Shown here: positions 1-8,556 of the stretch, in pieces
How positions within the stretch are numbered: the stretch's first letter is position 1
Layout: each line of letters begins with the position of its first letter
DNA from: Paenibacillus caui
Lineage (GTDB): Bacteria; Bacillota; Bacilli; Paenibacillales; Paenibacillaceae
Length of the DNA stretch: 64,000 bases
Direction: 5' to 3'
Assembly (NCBI RefSeq): GCF_019904135.1
Contig: NZ_JAIOGQ010000012.1
Coordinates: 1 to 64,000 of the forward strand
The notes under the pieces: model-generated
The model's database searches: none
What the model was told of the DNA's origin: nothing
Seen by the model: only the letters and a program-made list of their open reading frames with translations
Made by a program: the position numbers and the translations under genes

Positions 1-1
1 C

Positions 2-112
2 CGGCGTGGTGCATGGGAAATGTCTCGAAACACAAATAATGCCCTTCCGACTTCTTTCTGGGAAGCGAAAGGGCTGAAAAGTTTGCTTTCTCGTTATTTG
101 GAACTTCGTTAA
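2..112 (+). CDS. ltrA: Group II intron reverse transcriptase/maturase, C-terminal end (partial)
   Basis: The frame starting at base 2 is open from the window edge to a TAA at 110-112 and encodes 36 residues that include WEMSRNTNNALPTSFWEA and end in GLKSLLSRYLELR. This is the typical C-terminal tail of LtrA-type intron-encoded proteins, which help the intron RNA splice and copy it into new DNA sites. The intron RNA domains V and VI follow immediately, as expected for an intron whose ORF sits in domain IV. The rest of the gene lies outside the window. Family recognition is from memory of tail motifs. Confidence 0.7.
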   Translation, partial: RRGAWEMSRNTNNALPTSFWEAKGLKSLLSRYLELR

Positions 113-117
113 CCTTT

Positions 118-191
118 TGGAACCGCCGTATGCGGACCCGCATGTACGGTGGTGTGAGAGGACGGGGGTTAGCCGCCCCCTCCTACTCGAT
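118..191 (+). ncRNA. Group II intron domains V and VI, 3' end of intron
   Basis: Bases about 120-153 form a hairpin with arms CCGTATGCG and CGCATGTACGG, the catalytic domain V pattern. Bases 160-185 form the domain VI stem (GGGGG paired with CCCCC), with a candidate branch-point A at 185. The expected AY intron end falls at 190-191 (AT). The sequence after 191 would be the 3' exon, upstream of liaF. Only the 3' end is in the window, so whether the intron is intact cannot be judged. Confidence 0.75.
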
Positions 192-284
192 TAGATGGAG
201 GTTAGGCGCATTATGGAGCCGTAAGCCGAGTCACATTGAAATATAAGAACGTAGATCGAAGTTACAGACCAGAGGAGGTGCGGC

Positions 285-938
285 ATGAATGATAGAAACC
301 GTTTGTGGGCAGTGGCCTTGATTGTAGTCGGCATTGCCATGATCGTTGGCAACTGGATGAGTTTCTTTACCATCGTCGCACTGATTCTGCTGATATATGG
401 GGTCTATAAAATCCGCCAGGGAGAAGAAGTGAAGACAGGCTACATTCTGCTCGGGGTAGGCTGCGGCATTATTTTGCTGGATCATTTTGTCCTGGTGATT
501 ATGATCTGTTTAATTTCGCTAGTGATCTTTTATATCAAAGCCAAAAAATCACGGCCAAGTCAAGGATACATGCAGAAGCAAAATTTTGTGTCCAGCATCC
601 ACTGGGACCGCGATCCCTGGGCGCTCCGGAGTGTGGGGATGTGGCATGTTCTGGGAGAGCTCGATGTAGACTTGTCTCTCGCTATCGTTGAAGGCGAGGA
701 GAACATCCTGATGTTTCAGGGAATCGTAGGCGACCTGGATCTCGGGCTGTCCGAGGATTACGGCATTGAGATCGATGCTTTTGTCTTTTTCGGCAGAATC
801 GGGTTTGGCAGAGACAGTGAGACAGGCATGATGAACCGCATTCACTGGCGTTCCCCGAATTACGAGCAGCGGGAGCAGAAAGTGAAAATTATCGTCTCCT
901 ATTTAATTGGCGATGTAGATATACGTTTAACTTATTGA
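285..938 (+). CDS. liaF: LiaF-like membrane protein, inhibitor of cell-envelope stress signalling
   Basis: The 217-residue protein has about four hydrophobic segments in residues 8-90, followed by a soluble C-terminal half with the repeated GDLDLGL / GDVDIRLTY pattern of the LiaF (cell wall-active antibiotics response) family. In Bacillus, LiaF keeps the kinase LiaS inactive until the envelope is damaged, for instance by bacitracin. An AGAGGAGGTG ribosome site lies 6 bases before the ATG. The gene opens the liaF-liaS-liaR order, 18 bases from liaS. It lacks the extra liaIH genes seen in B. subtilis, at least within this window. Confidence 0.85.
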   Translation: MNDRNRLWAVALIVVGIAMIVGNWMSFFTIVALILLIYGVYKIRQGEEVKTGYILLGVGCGIILLDHFVLVIMICLISLVIFYIKAKKSRPSQGYMQKQNFVSSIHWDRDPWALRSVGMWHVLGELDVDLSLAIVEGEENILMFQGIVGDLDLGLSEDYGIEIDAFVFFGRIGFGRDSETGMMNRIHWRSPNYEQREQKVKIIVSYLIGDVDIRLTY

Positions 939-956
939 CAGGAGGATCACGATCCG

Positions 957-2066
957 ATGAAAAGGAAAAAGCCGGTGAACATAGTTTCCCGCAGCATGCG
1001 TGACGGGATTCTCCTGTCTTTCTTGTTACTGGCGGTCATTTTGTATATTTTAAGTACATATGGGTATTTGAATCCAATTACTTCCTGGCGGCAGGGCATT
1101 ATGGCGGGGCTTACGCTGTCTTCGCTTTTGATCGCGGTCGGTGCCGTATATGGATTTTATGATGTTTACCGGATTAAACGAAGGCTGGATTTGCTGCGGG
1201 ATTCTTTGATTCAGTGGGAAAAAGGGAACTTGTCGCGTTCCGTGCCAAGTCTTGGGGAAGACGAGGTCGGGAAACTCGGAGAGCAGCTGGAGCGTATTGG
1301 AAAACGATGGGAGGAGCAGTTGACGTCGCTTCAGCGCCTCTCCACCAACAATGCGCGGCTGGCCGAGCAGGCGCGGGTATCCGCGATTGTCGAGGAACGC
1401 CAGCGCCTCGCGCGCGAGCTGCATGACGCCGTATCCCAGCAGCTCTTTGCGATTTCGATGACGGCAACCGCCGTGGGAAGAACGCTGGAAAAGGATTTCG
1501 ACAAAGCCCAGCGGCAGGTTGCGCTCATTGAGGAGATGGCTTCGGTAGCCCAGTCGGAGATGCGCGCGCTGCTGCTCCATTTGCGGCCGGTATATTTGGA
1601 CGGCAAGGATCTTACGCAAGGGGTAGAGGATCTGGTTCGGGAGCTCAAGGCAAAAGTGCCAATGGACATTACGCTGGAGATGGACCGCGATCTCAAGCTG
1701 GTCAAAGGAATCGAAAATCACTTGTTCCGGATCATTCAGGAGGCGATGTCCAATACGCTCAGACATGCGAAAGCGGACAAAATGGAGATACGGATTTTCA
1801 AGAGAGCCGAAGCGGTTCGTGTTATTTTGAGGGATAATGGCGTTGGCTTTGAACTGGATGAAGCCAAACAGACTTCCTACGGCATTTCTAATATGCAGGA
1901 GCGTGTTCGCGAGATCGGGGGCTCCGTACAGTTCATTACGGCGCCCGGTAAAGGGACGCGGATTGAAATTACAGTGCCCTTGCTGATGGAGGAAGGGGCA
2001 TGGAAGGATGGCGAGCAAGATGGGAATGGAGCTGGAGACACCGATCAAAGTACTTTTGGTGGATGA
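957..2066 (+). CDS. liaS: LiaS-type sensor histidine kinase
   Basis: The protein has 369 residues. Two membrane segments (about 15-35 and 45-68) are followed by a HAMP-like linker, a HisKA_3 dimerisation domain with the phosphorylated histidine at H156 in RELHDAVSQQLF, and a HATPase domain with DNGVGFE and GKGTRIEI motifs. The very short extracellular loop fits intramembrane-sensing kinases that respond to cell-wall antibiotics through LiaF. The last 59 bases overlap liaR, so the two products are probably translationally coupled. Confidence 0.9.
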   Translation: MKRKKPVNIVSRSMRDGILLSFLLLAVILYILSTYGYLNPITSWRQGIMAGLTLSSLLIAVGAVYGFYDVYRIKRRLDLLRDSLIQWEKGNLSRSVPSLGEDEVGKLGEQLERIGKRWEEQLTSLQRLSTNNARLAEQARVSAIVEERQRLARELHDAVSQQLFAISMTATAVGRTLEKDFDKAQRQVALIEEMASVAQSEMRALLLHLRPVYLDGKDLTQGVEDLVRELKAKVPMDITLEMDRDLKLVKGIENHLFRIIQEAMSNTLRHAKADKMEIRIFKRAEAVRVILRDNGVGFELDEAKQTSYGISNMQERVREIGGSVQFITAPGKGTRIEITVPLLMEEGAWKDGEQDGNGAGDTDQSTFGG

Positions 2067-2676
2067 TCACGAGATGGTGCGGATCGGTCTGGCAGCGGTC
2101 CTCGGCACTGAGGACGGGATCGAAGTGGCTGGGGAAGCGAGCAGCGGCGAAGAGGGCATCCGGCTGGCCCAGGAATACAAGCCGGATGTCGTCCTGATGG
2201 ATCTGGTGATGGAGGGCATGGACGGGATCGAAACAACGCGGCAGCTGCTGAAGCTGTACCCGGATTGCAAGGTCATTGTGCTGACCAGTTATCTGGATGA
2301 CGAAAAAATGTATCCGGTCATAGAGGCAGGGGCGTTCAGCTACTTGCTCAAGACGTCAAGGGCTACCGAAATTGCCGATGCAATTCGTGCTGCTGTCCGG
2401 GGCCAGTCCGTACTGGAATCCCAGGTAGCGTCCAAAATGATGAACCGTTTCCGCCAGCCGAAGGCGGCGGCGCCGGCTCACTCGGAGCTGACGGAGCGCG
2501 AAATGGACGTCCTGCGGCTTCTGGCGCAGGGGAAGTCCAATCAGGACATTGCGGATGAGCTGATCATCGGGATCAAGACGGTGAAATTTCATGTCACCAA
2601 TATTTTGGCCAAACTCGGTGTGGAGGATCGGACTCAGGCTGCGATTTACGCTTATAAAAACGGATTGGCGGAATAA
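2008..2676 (+). CDS. liaR: LiaR-type NarL/FixJ response regulator
   Basis: The 222 residues comprise a receiver domain with DD near the N terminus, a phospho-acceptor D65 in VVLMDLVMEG and a K in the YLLKTS loop, then a LuxR-type helix-turn-helix (LTEREMDVLRLLAQG to TVKFHVTNILAKL). It is the DNA-binding output of the LiaFSR system. The ATG at 2008 is preferred because GGAGGAAGGGG at 1988-1998 gives good spacing; later ATGs at 2020 and 2026 are possible. The start lies inside liaS. Confidence 0.9.
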   Translation: MASKMGMELETPIKVLLVDDHEMVRIGLAAVLGTEDGIEVAGEASSGEEGIRLAQEYKPDVVLMDLVMEGMDGIETTRQLLKLYPDCKVIVLTSYLDDEKMYPVIEAGAFSYLLKTSRATEIADAIRAAVRGQSVLESQVASKMMNRFRQPKAAAPAHSELTEREMDVLRLLAQGKSNQDIADELIIGIKTVKFHVTNILAKLGVEDRTQAAIYAYKNGLAE

Positions 2677-2744
2677 ATAATAGAAATATGAATAGTAATA
2701 GTAAATGAAGAGTAAATACGCAGTAACTAGAGCGCAATATTAAA

Positions 2745-2782
2745 TTAAGCCGCTTCCGAGCCTGGAGGGCTTATTTTTTTTG
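2745..2782 (+). terminator. Rho-independent terminator after liaFSR
   Basis: Stem TTAAGCC / GGCTTA with a 16-base loop, followed by a run of nine T residues (2774-2782, after TTA). It ends the liaFSR unit ahead of the ywmB-like gene. Confidence 0.65.
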
Positions 2783-2858
2783 GACAACAGGAATACAATT
2801 CTCTCAAACCGGACATGCTAATCTCATAGATTACTAGTGTTCGGGGAGGAGAAACACG

Positions 2859-3653
2859 GTGAGAAAATTTGGATCGGTTCTCATGATGGGAGCTATGGTG
2901 GGCATTGTAATTGCAATTATGATATTGGCAGGCTTCGGACCGGCCGGTTCCGGGCGGCAGGCGGATGACAAGCTGGAGCATGCAAAACATCAGCTCGAAG
3001 CGCTGATCCTGCTGGGTACAGAAAATGCGGTGGGACGGATTGCCGCTGTCGTGAAATGGCAAGGGGATTGGAAGTCGCAGCTGCGTCCGGAAGAGGCAGC
3101 CGGGCAGCTCGCTGAAAAATTGGGCCTCAATGCTCCAGAGCTTTCAAAGGTACAGGATCATACCGTATATGAGGCCGAAGGATCTTATGGCAAAGTTGCG
3201 GGTAAGCTGTCGGTAATGGAGCTGGATAACCGGCTGTATGTGGTATTCCGGTTGGACGGAACGGCGGAAGAAGCCGGGGAACTGCAGCAGGCGCAATGGA
3301 ATGCGGGACGCGTTCTGCTTGAGAACGGTGCCGATGTCAAGTGGAATGCGTCGGTTCAGGGCTTGGCGCCGGCCAGCGAAAGGAGCGGGGACCGTAATGC
3401 CGATGCAATCGCAAGCGCTTCGGAGAAGCTAAAGCAGATCGAGATGACGGCTGCGAAGCTGAAGCCGGCTGCCCTTGATGCTTACAGTGACGGGACGACG
3501 GTCTCACGGAGCTATTATATTCCTTCTTTTTCAATTACGTCTATTGTGGGAGAAGGAAAGGTTTCCGGTCTGCAAATGGCGGTTCATACGGATACGGTCA
3601 CAGGGCTGCAGGAAGTGTCTTTTGGCTCCCCCATGCTGACTATAGAGTATTAA
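2859..3653 (+). CDS. YwmB-family exported protein of unknown function
   Basis: The 264-residue protein starts with a signal or anchor segment (residues 7-27, MMGAMVGIVIAIMILAGFG). The C terminus reads FGSPMLTIEY, which resembles the end of YwmB (DUF1779) proteins of spore formers. The mature part is polar and probably faces the outside. A GGGGAGGAGAAACACG ribosome site precedes the start, which uses GTG at 2859. In Bacillus ywmB lies near spoIID and murA, but here it stands alone between liaR and zwf. Function is not established for the family; assignment rests on length, topology and tail motif. Confidence 0.6.
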   Translation: MRKFGSVLMMGAMVGIVIAIMILAGFGPAGSGRQADDKLEHAKHQLEALILLGTENAVGRIAAVVKWQGDWKSQLRPEEAAGQLAEKLGLNAPELSKVQDHTVYEAEGSYGKVAGKLSVMELDNRLYVVFRLDGTAEEAGELQQAQWNAGRVLLENGADVKWNASVQGLAPASERSGDRNADAIASASEKLKQIEMTAAKLKPAALDAYSDGTTVSRSYYIPSFSITSIVGEGKVSGLQMAVHTDTVTGLQEVSFGSPMLTIEY

Positions 3654-3868
3654 AGTTACCATGGAAACAGGATTTACAGGGCCGCCTTTCGATCAAGATA
3701 ATATCAGGTTTTTTTATAGAAACGATCATTGTTTTTATTAGGCCGAACATGGTATCCTCTTTTCAGATATGCTAAAATGGCATCACGTGAAATAAAGCTA
3801 ATGTGAATGATTGATGTGAATCAGACCGTAAATCATATACTAATTACATGTAGAAAGAATGAGGAGCC

Positions 3869-5416
3869 ATGGCTGAAAATCAAAGTATGGATACATTGCA
3901 AGCACCAGGTACTGTTTTTTTCATTTTTGGAGCTACAGGCGATCTAGCGCATCGCAAGCTGTACCCGGCCATTTATTCCCTTTATCGTGAAGGGAAATTA
4001 TCTGAGGATTTTGCGGTAATTGGCGTGGCGCGCCGTCCGCGTTCACCGGAGGAATTCCGCAGCGACATTCGTGAATCCATTACGGAATTTTGCCGCTATA
4101 AAGTGAACAACGAAGAAGAGTGGAACCGCTTTGTGCAGCACTTTGAGTACAAGTCGCTGGACATTAATAATATTGACGGATACGTCGAGCTCAAGGCGCA
4201 GACGGAAGCGCTCGAGCAGCGCTTCAACATTCCGGGCAACCGGCTGTTCTATTTGGCCCTTGCGCCGGAGCTGTTCGGCAGCGTGTCGCTCAATCTCAAG
4301 AAGGGCGGAATGCTGGACAGCGAAGGATGGCATCGTCTCGTGATTGAGAAGCCGTTCGGCTATGATCTGCCTTCGGCTGAAGAGCTTAATGCCCAACTGA
4401 ATCAGGTCTTCAAGGAAGAGGAAATCTACCGGATTGATCACTATCTCGGCAAAGAGATGGTACAGAATATTGAAGTGATCCGCTTTGCGAACGCTTTTTT
4501 TGAACCGCTCTGGAATAACAAGCATATAGCGAATGTGCAGATTACGCTCAGCGAGACGGTAGGCGTTGAAGAGCGCGGAGGATATTATGATCATGCCGGC
4601 GCTTTGCGCGATATGGGCCAGAACCATATGCTGCAGATGCTGACCATGATCGCCATGGAGCCGCCTAGCCGTCTGCTGCCGGAAGATATCCGGGACGAGA
4701 AGGTCAAGGTGCTGCGTTCGCTCCGTCCTTATCAATCAAGCGACGAAGTTCGGGACAATGTAGTCCGCGGCCAATATACGGCCGGTGAAAGCGGAGGGAA
4801 GAAGCTCCCCGGCTACCGTGAGGAAGACAAGGTTGATCCGAACTCCAACACGGAAACTTATTTTGCCGCGAAGCTGTGGGTCGATAACTTCCGCTGGGCA
4901 GGCGTACCATTCTACATACGTACGGGCAAGCGCCTCCCGGTGAAGACGACGGAGGTTGTCGTTGAATTCAAGAATATGCCAACGAATGTTTATCTTGGAC
5001 AACGGCATTCCCTGCAGCCGAATTTGCTTGTCATCCGCGTCAATCCGATGGAAGGCATTTATATTAAAATTAATGCCAAAAATCCGGGTACCGAATCGGA
5101 GATCAAGCCGCTGGCGATGGAATTTTGCCAAAGCTGCCAGGTAGGGATCAACTCGCCCGAGGCTTATGAACGCCTTATTCATGATGCCGCCCACGGGGAT
5201 TCGACTTATTTCACCCGCTGGGATGAAGTGGCTACCGCCTGGTCCTTTATCGACCGGATTGCCAAGGCCTGGGCTGAAAGTCCGGGCGATCTTAGAACGT
5301 ATCCGGCAGGTTCATGGGGACCGCAGGAAGCTCAGGATCTGCTCGCAAAAGACGGCTACAAATGGTGGCCGGTGAACGGTCAGGAAGAAGACAATGTCAT
5401 CTGGATTAAAGGCTAA
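3869..5416 (+). CDS. zwf: Glucose-6-phosphate 1-dehydrogenase
   Basis: The 515-residue enzyme oxidises glucose 6-phosphate to 6-phosphogluconolactone with NADP, entering the oxidative pentose phosphate pathway in the cytoplasm. The nucleotide-binding motif GATGDLAHRKL is near residue 20. The active-site signature RIDHYLGKEMVQN lies near residue 190. The C-terminal domain includes FIRTGKRL-like (YIRTGKRLPVKTTEV) substrate contacts. Length matches the family. It is monocistronic: 215 bases from the upstream gene and followed by a hairpin at 5442. Confidence 0.97.
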   Translation: MAENQSMDTLQAPGTVFFIFGATGDLAHRKLYPAIYSLYREGKLSEDFAVIGVARRPRSPEEFRSDIRESITEFCRYKVNNEEEWNRFVQHFEYKSLDINNIDGYVELKAQTEALEQRFNIPGNRLFYLALAPELFGSVSLNLKKGGMLDSEGWHRLVIEKPFGYDLPSAEELNAQLNQVFKEEEIYRIDHYLGKEMVQNIEVIRFANAFFEPLWNNKHIANVQITLSETVGVEERGGYYDHAGALRDMGQNHMLQMLTMIAMEPPSRLLPEDIRDEKVKVLRSLRPYQSSDEVRDNVVRGQYTAGESGGKKLPGYREEDKVDPNSNTETYFAAKLWVDNFRWAGVPFYIRTGKRLPVKTTEVVVEFKNMPTNVYLGQRHSLQPNLLVIRVNPMEGIYIKINAKNPGTESEIKPLAMEFCQSCQVGINSPEAYERLIHDAAHGDSTYFTRWDEVATAWSFIDRIAKAWAESPGDLRTYPAGSWGPQEAQDLLAKDGYKWWPVNGQEEDNVIWIKG

Positions 5417-5441
5417 TCGCTTAGGGGAACAAATCGAAAAT

Positions 5442-5475
5442 ATCCTCATACGCTTGACGTATGGGGATGTTTTCA
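5442..5475 (+). terminator. Hairpin terminator after zwf
   Basis: An 11-bp inverted repeat, ATCCTCATACG and CGTATGGGGAT (one G-T pair), with a 5-base loop is followed by GTTTTC. The short T tract makes it a modest terminator. Confidence 0.55.
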
Positions 5476-5621
5476 CGTAGGACGGGTATTTCTGCCCTGC
5501 AGTCGACGGTTCGTCAGGAGGCAAGGCGGCTGCAATCCGTTTCTACTTGTGTCCAGCGAAATATGATACAATATGTGCATATGTGCATGAGTACTTATGG
5601 AATGAAGGGATCAGTGAAGAA

Positions 5622-7205
5622 ATGAGCAAAGCTTTGGATGAGGTGCTGCAGCAGGAAGTGGACAAACGCCGGACGTTTGCGATCATTTCCCACCCGGATG
5701 CGGGGAAGACGACATTGACGGAAAAGCTGCTGCTGTTTGGCGGAGCCATCCGTCTCGCAGGTTCTGTAAAGGCCCGGAAAGCTAGCAAGCATGCGACAAG
5801 CGACTGGATGGAAATCGAGAAGCAGCGGGGGATCTCTGTTACTTCTTCTGTCATGCAGTTTGATTATAATGGACATCGAATCAATATTTTGGATACGCCG
5901 GGTCACCAGGACTTCAGTGAAGACACCTACCGGACACTTACGGCTGCGGACAGCGCGGTCATGCTGATCGACGTTGCCAAAGGGGTCGAGCCCCAGACGA
6001 TCAAGCTGTTTCAGGTCTGCGCCAAACGGGGCATTCCGATCTTCACCTTCATCAACAAGCTTGACCGCGAAGGGCGGAATCCGTTTGATTTGATGGAAGA
6101 GCTGGAGCAGGTGCTCGGCATCCGTTCGGTGCCGATGAACTGGCCGATCGGCTCGGGCCGGGAGCTGTCCGGCGTGTATGACCGGGTAAAAAATCAGGTC
6201 GAGCTGTTTCAGGGCGACGACCACTCTACCATCCAGGTGAAGAAGGTGGACGGCTATCAGGATCCGGTTATCGGCGAAATTGCGGGTGAATATTTGCATG
6301 AGCAGCTGTGTCAGGATCTGGAGCTGCTTGACGTGGCCGGCGACCCGTTCGATTATGATAAAGTAAGACGAGGAGAGCTGACGCCGGTCTTTTTCGGTAG
6401 CGCTGTGAACAACTTTGGCGTACAGACTTTTCTGGAGAACTTCCTTGAGCTTGCTCCGAAGCCGGAGCCGCGCAGAAGCACGTCAGGCTTGGTCGAACCT
6501 ACGAATGAGAAGTTCAGCGGTTATGTTTTCAAGATTCAAGCAAACATGAACCCGGCCCACCGCGACCGGATCGCCTTCCTGCGCATTGTATCAGGGAAGT
6601 TCGAACGCGGGATGTCGGTGAAGCATATACGGGTAGGCAAGGATATCAAGCTGTCCCAGCCGCAGCAGTTCCTTGCGCAGGATCGCGACATCGTGGACGA
6701 AGCGTTTCCCGGCGACATTATCGGGTTGTTTGATCCGGGGATTTTCCGGATTGGCGACTCCCTAAGCCAGAATAGCGAGATCATGTTTGACGAAATGCCT
6801 ACCTTCTCTCCCGAAATTTTCGCCAAGGTGACGGCCAAGAACGCGCTCAAGCATAAGCAGTATCAAAAAGGGATCGACCAGTTGACGGAGGAAGGCACCA
6901 TTCAGGTGTTCCGAACGGTCGGTTTCGAGGATACTCTGCTCGGCGTTGTCGGCCAGCTTCAGTTTGAGGTGTTTGAATACCGGATGAAAGTCGAGTACGG
7001 GGTGGATGTTCAGCTTCAGCGGATGCCGTACCAGTTCGCCCGCTGGATCGTAGCGGATCATATTGATCCGTCCAAGTTCCGGATTAACTCGGTACTCGTG
7101 AAAGACAAGAAGGACAACTACGTCGTCCTCTTTGAGAATGAATATGCGATGCGTACGGCGATGGAAAAATTTCCGGAAGCGAAATTTTTGGAAACAGCCC
7201 CGTAA
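5622..7205 (+). CDS. prfC: Peptide chain release factor 3
   Basis: This GTPase recycles RF1/RF2 from the ribosome after termination. The P-loop SHPDAGKTTLTEK is near residue 25, then switch II DTPGHQDFSEDTYR, then NKLDREGR (guanine specificity). Length from ATG 5622 is 527 residues, as in other RF3 proteins. An in-frame start at 5547 would add 25 residues, but it sits on a TACAAT promoter-like element (5567-5572) and lacks a ribosome site. The MSKALDEVLQQEV start at 5622, with AAGGGA upstream, fits the family better. Confidence 0.95.
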   Translation: MSKALDEVLQQEVDKRRTFAIISHPDAGKTTLTEKLLLFGGAIRLAGSVKARKASKHATSDWMEIEKQRGISVTSSVMQFDYNGHRINILDTPGHQDFSEDTYRTLTAADSAVMLIDVAKGVEPQTIKLFQVCAKRGIPIFTFINKLDREGRNPFDLMEELEQVLGIRSVPMNWPIGSGRELSGVYDRVKNQVELFQGDDHSTIQVKKVDGYQDPVIGEIAGEYLHEQLCQDLELLDVAGDPFDYDKVRRGELTPVFFGSAVNNFGVQTFLENFLELAPKPEPRRSTSGLVEPTNEKFSGYVFKIQANMNPAHRDRIAFLRIVSGKFERGMSVKHIRVGKDIKLSQPQQFLAQDRDIVDEAFPGDIIGLFDPGIFRIGDSLSQNSEIMFDEMPTFSPEIFAKVTAKNALKHKQYQKGIDQLTEEGTIQVFRTVGFEDTLLGVVGQLQFEVFEYRMKVEYGVDVQLQRMPYQFARWIVADHIDPSKFRINSVLVKDKKDNYVVLFENEYAMRTAMEKFPEAKFLETAP

Positions 7206-7237
7206 CGTAAGGCTGAGTCTCTATAGTGCATGATAAA

Positions 7238-7290
7238 CAAAATCCCTCTGGCCGGCCTTTATGGTTCGGCAGAGGGATTTTGCGTAGAAC
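7238..7290. terminator. Bidirectional terminator between prfC and sspI
   Basis: CAAAATCCCTCTG and CAGAGGGATTTTG form a 13-bp stem around an 18-base loop. T-rich tails lie on both strands, so it can serve prfC (+) and sspI (-). Confidence 0.75.
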
Positions 7291-7398
7291 AAGCATAGAA
7301 CGGCGTCAAATTCCGCATCATCTAAATGAAAGCGGAGAAGCGATCATTTAGTGGGATCGGAATGTATGACGTTTTCGCTCCAAACAGCGCTAGGTCTG

Positions 7399-7635
7399 TT
7401 ACTTCGCCCGAGGTGCTGCGGAAGAAGATTTGAGCGCATTTTCCAGAACGGTAATAAGTTCATTTTGTTTGCTCTGGTCGATGTTCTTCCAGATCAATTC
7501 GAAGGCTACGCCAAGACCCGGAAGGGCTGCTTCCTGGGCCCCAATGGACCCTTCAATCATCTCGCGCAGCCCGTTCTGGTCGCTACCGATCATTTTTTGC
7601 ACAACCGCTTGTCTTAAATCCAGCATTACTGCCAT
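7399..7635 (-). CDS. sspI: Small acid-soluble spore protein SspI
   Basis: The 78-residue product contains LDLRQAVVQKM, EGSIGAQEAALPGLGV and FELIWKNIDQSKQNELI, matching the SspI family signature (LPGLGVLFEVIW in Bacillus). SspI is a minor small acid-soluble protein of the spore core. The start at 7635 is chosen because AGGAGGAT (plus-strand 7644-7650) lies about 8 bases upstream; the longer frame to 7686 has no ribosome site. It is transcribed alone against prfC and converges on the shared terminator. Confidence 0.88.
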   Translation of the reverse strand: MAVMLDLRQAVVQKMIGSDQNGLREMIEGSIGAQEAALPGLGVAFELIWKNIDQSKQNELITVLENALKSSSAAPRAK

Positions 7636-7861
7636 GGTGACAATCCTCCTCAAAGGTTCGAAGTATGCGCGCCGGCCAGCTGTCAAGAAGTTTAAGCCAA
7701 ACCATGCTGCTCTCTCGCTGCCTTATAGAGGTATCAGCGGGGCTGCTCCATTCAAGGCAGCAAGATTAATGTTCCCCCAAGCGCCTATGGAAATTCAAGT
7801 AACCATTGGATTGTGTTATACTGAATAGAATGTTAAATATTATAAGCTGTGCAGGTGAATA

Positions 7862-8533
7862 ATGATGCCCAAGAAACAATTTGCAGTCATCGGGATGGGA
7901 CGGTTCGGCTTCAGCGTGGCAAGTGCGCTGAGTACAATGGGTTTTGACGTACTGGCTATCGATGCCGACGAAAGCCGGACTCAGGCTGTATCCAATATCG
8001 TAACACATGCCGTATCCGCCGATTCAACGGATGAGGAAGCGCTGCGGGCGCTGGGAATTCGCAACTTTGATGTTGTCGTTGTGGCGATCGGAGAGAATAT
8101 TCAGGCCAGCATCCTGACGACTTTAATTCTGAAAGATCTCGGCGGTCCGCTCATTGTGGTCAAGGCCCAGAATGAGCTTCACGGTAAAGTGCTCCAGAAA
8201 ATTGGCGCGGATAAAGTGATTCATCCGGAGCGGGATATGGGGCTTCGGGTTGCCCATCATCTGGTATCGCCGAACATTATTGACTATATAGAAATCTCGG
8301 AAGAGTACAGCATCCTTGATATTCGCGTGCCTGAATCGATGGTCGGCAAAAACCTGAAGGAGCTTGATATCCGCGTTAAATACAAGTGCAATGTCATGGC
8401 CATCAAAAAGGATGGAGGCACTAAAATGAATATTTCTCCGGATGCGAATGAGCGGCTGGTTGATGGCGATGTGCTGGTTGTAGTCGGACACAAGGATGAT
8501 TTGACGAAGCTTGAGCTCGCAACGGCGCAATAA
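7862..8533 (+). CDS. ktrA: KtrA/KtrC-type potassium uptake regulatory protein
   Basis: The 223 residues form an RCK_N Rossmann domain (VIGMGRFGFSVASAL at 9-23, acidic residue at the end of beta-2, DADES) and an RCK_C domain from about 135. Such proteins form octameric rings that gate the KtrB/KtrD membrane channel in response to ATP/ADP and c-di-AMP. No channel gene is adjacent, so it resembles a lone KtrC whose partner is elsewhere. AGGTGAAT precedes two possible ATGs (7862 and 7865). A TATACT -10 element lies at 7816-7821. Confidence 0.88.
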   Translation: MMPKKQFAVIGMGRFGFSVASALSTMGFDVLAIDADESRTQAVSNIVTHAVSADSTDEEALRALGIRNFDVVVVAIGENIQASILTTLILKDLGGPLIVVKAQNELHGKVLQKIGADKVIHPERDMGLRVAHHLVSPNIIDYIEISEEYSILDIRVPESMVGKNLKELDIRVKYKCNVMAIKKDGGTKMNISPDANERLVDGDVLVVVGHKDDLTKLELATAQ

Positions 8534-8556
8534 ATAAAAGGCAGGAAGGTAAGACT

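Noticed and set aside
1050-2048. 332-residue frame antisense to liaS
   Set aside because: It lies fully opposite a well-supported kinase gene, has no ribosome site and no family features.
5547-5621. 25-residue N-terminal extension of RF3
   Set aside because: It covers promoter-like sequence, has no ribosome site and exceeds family length.
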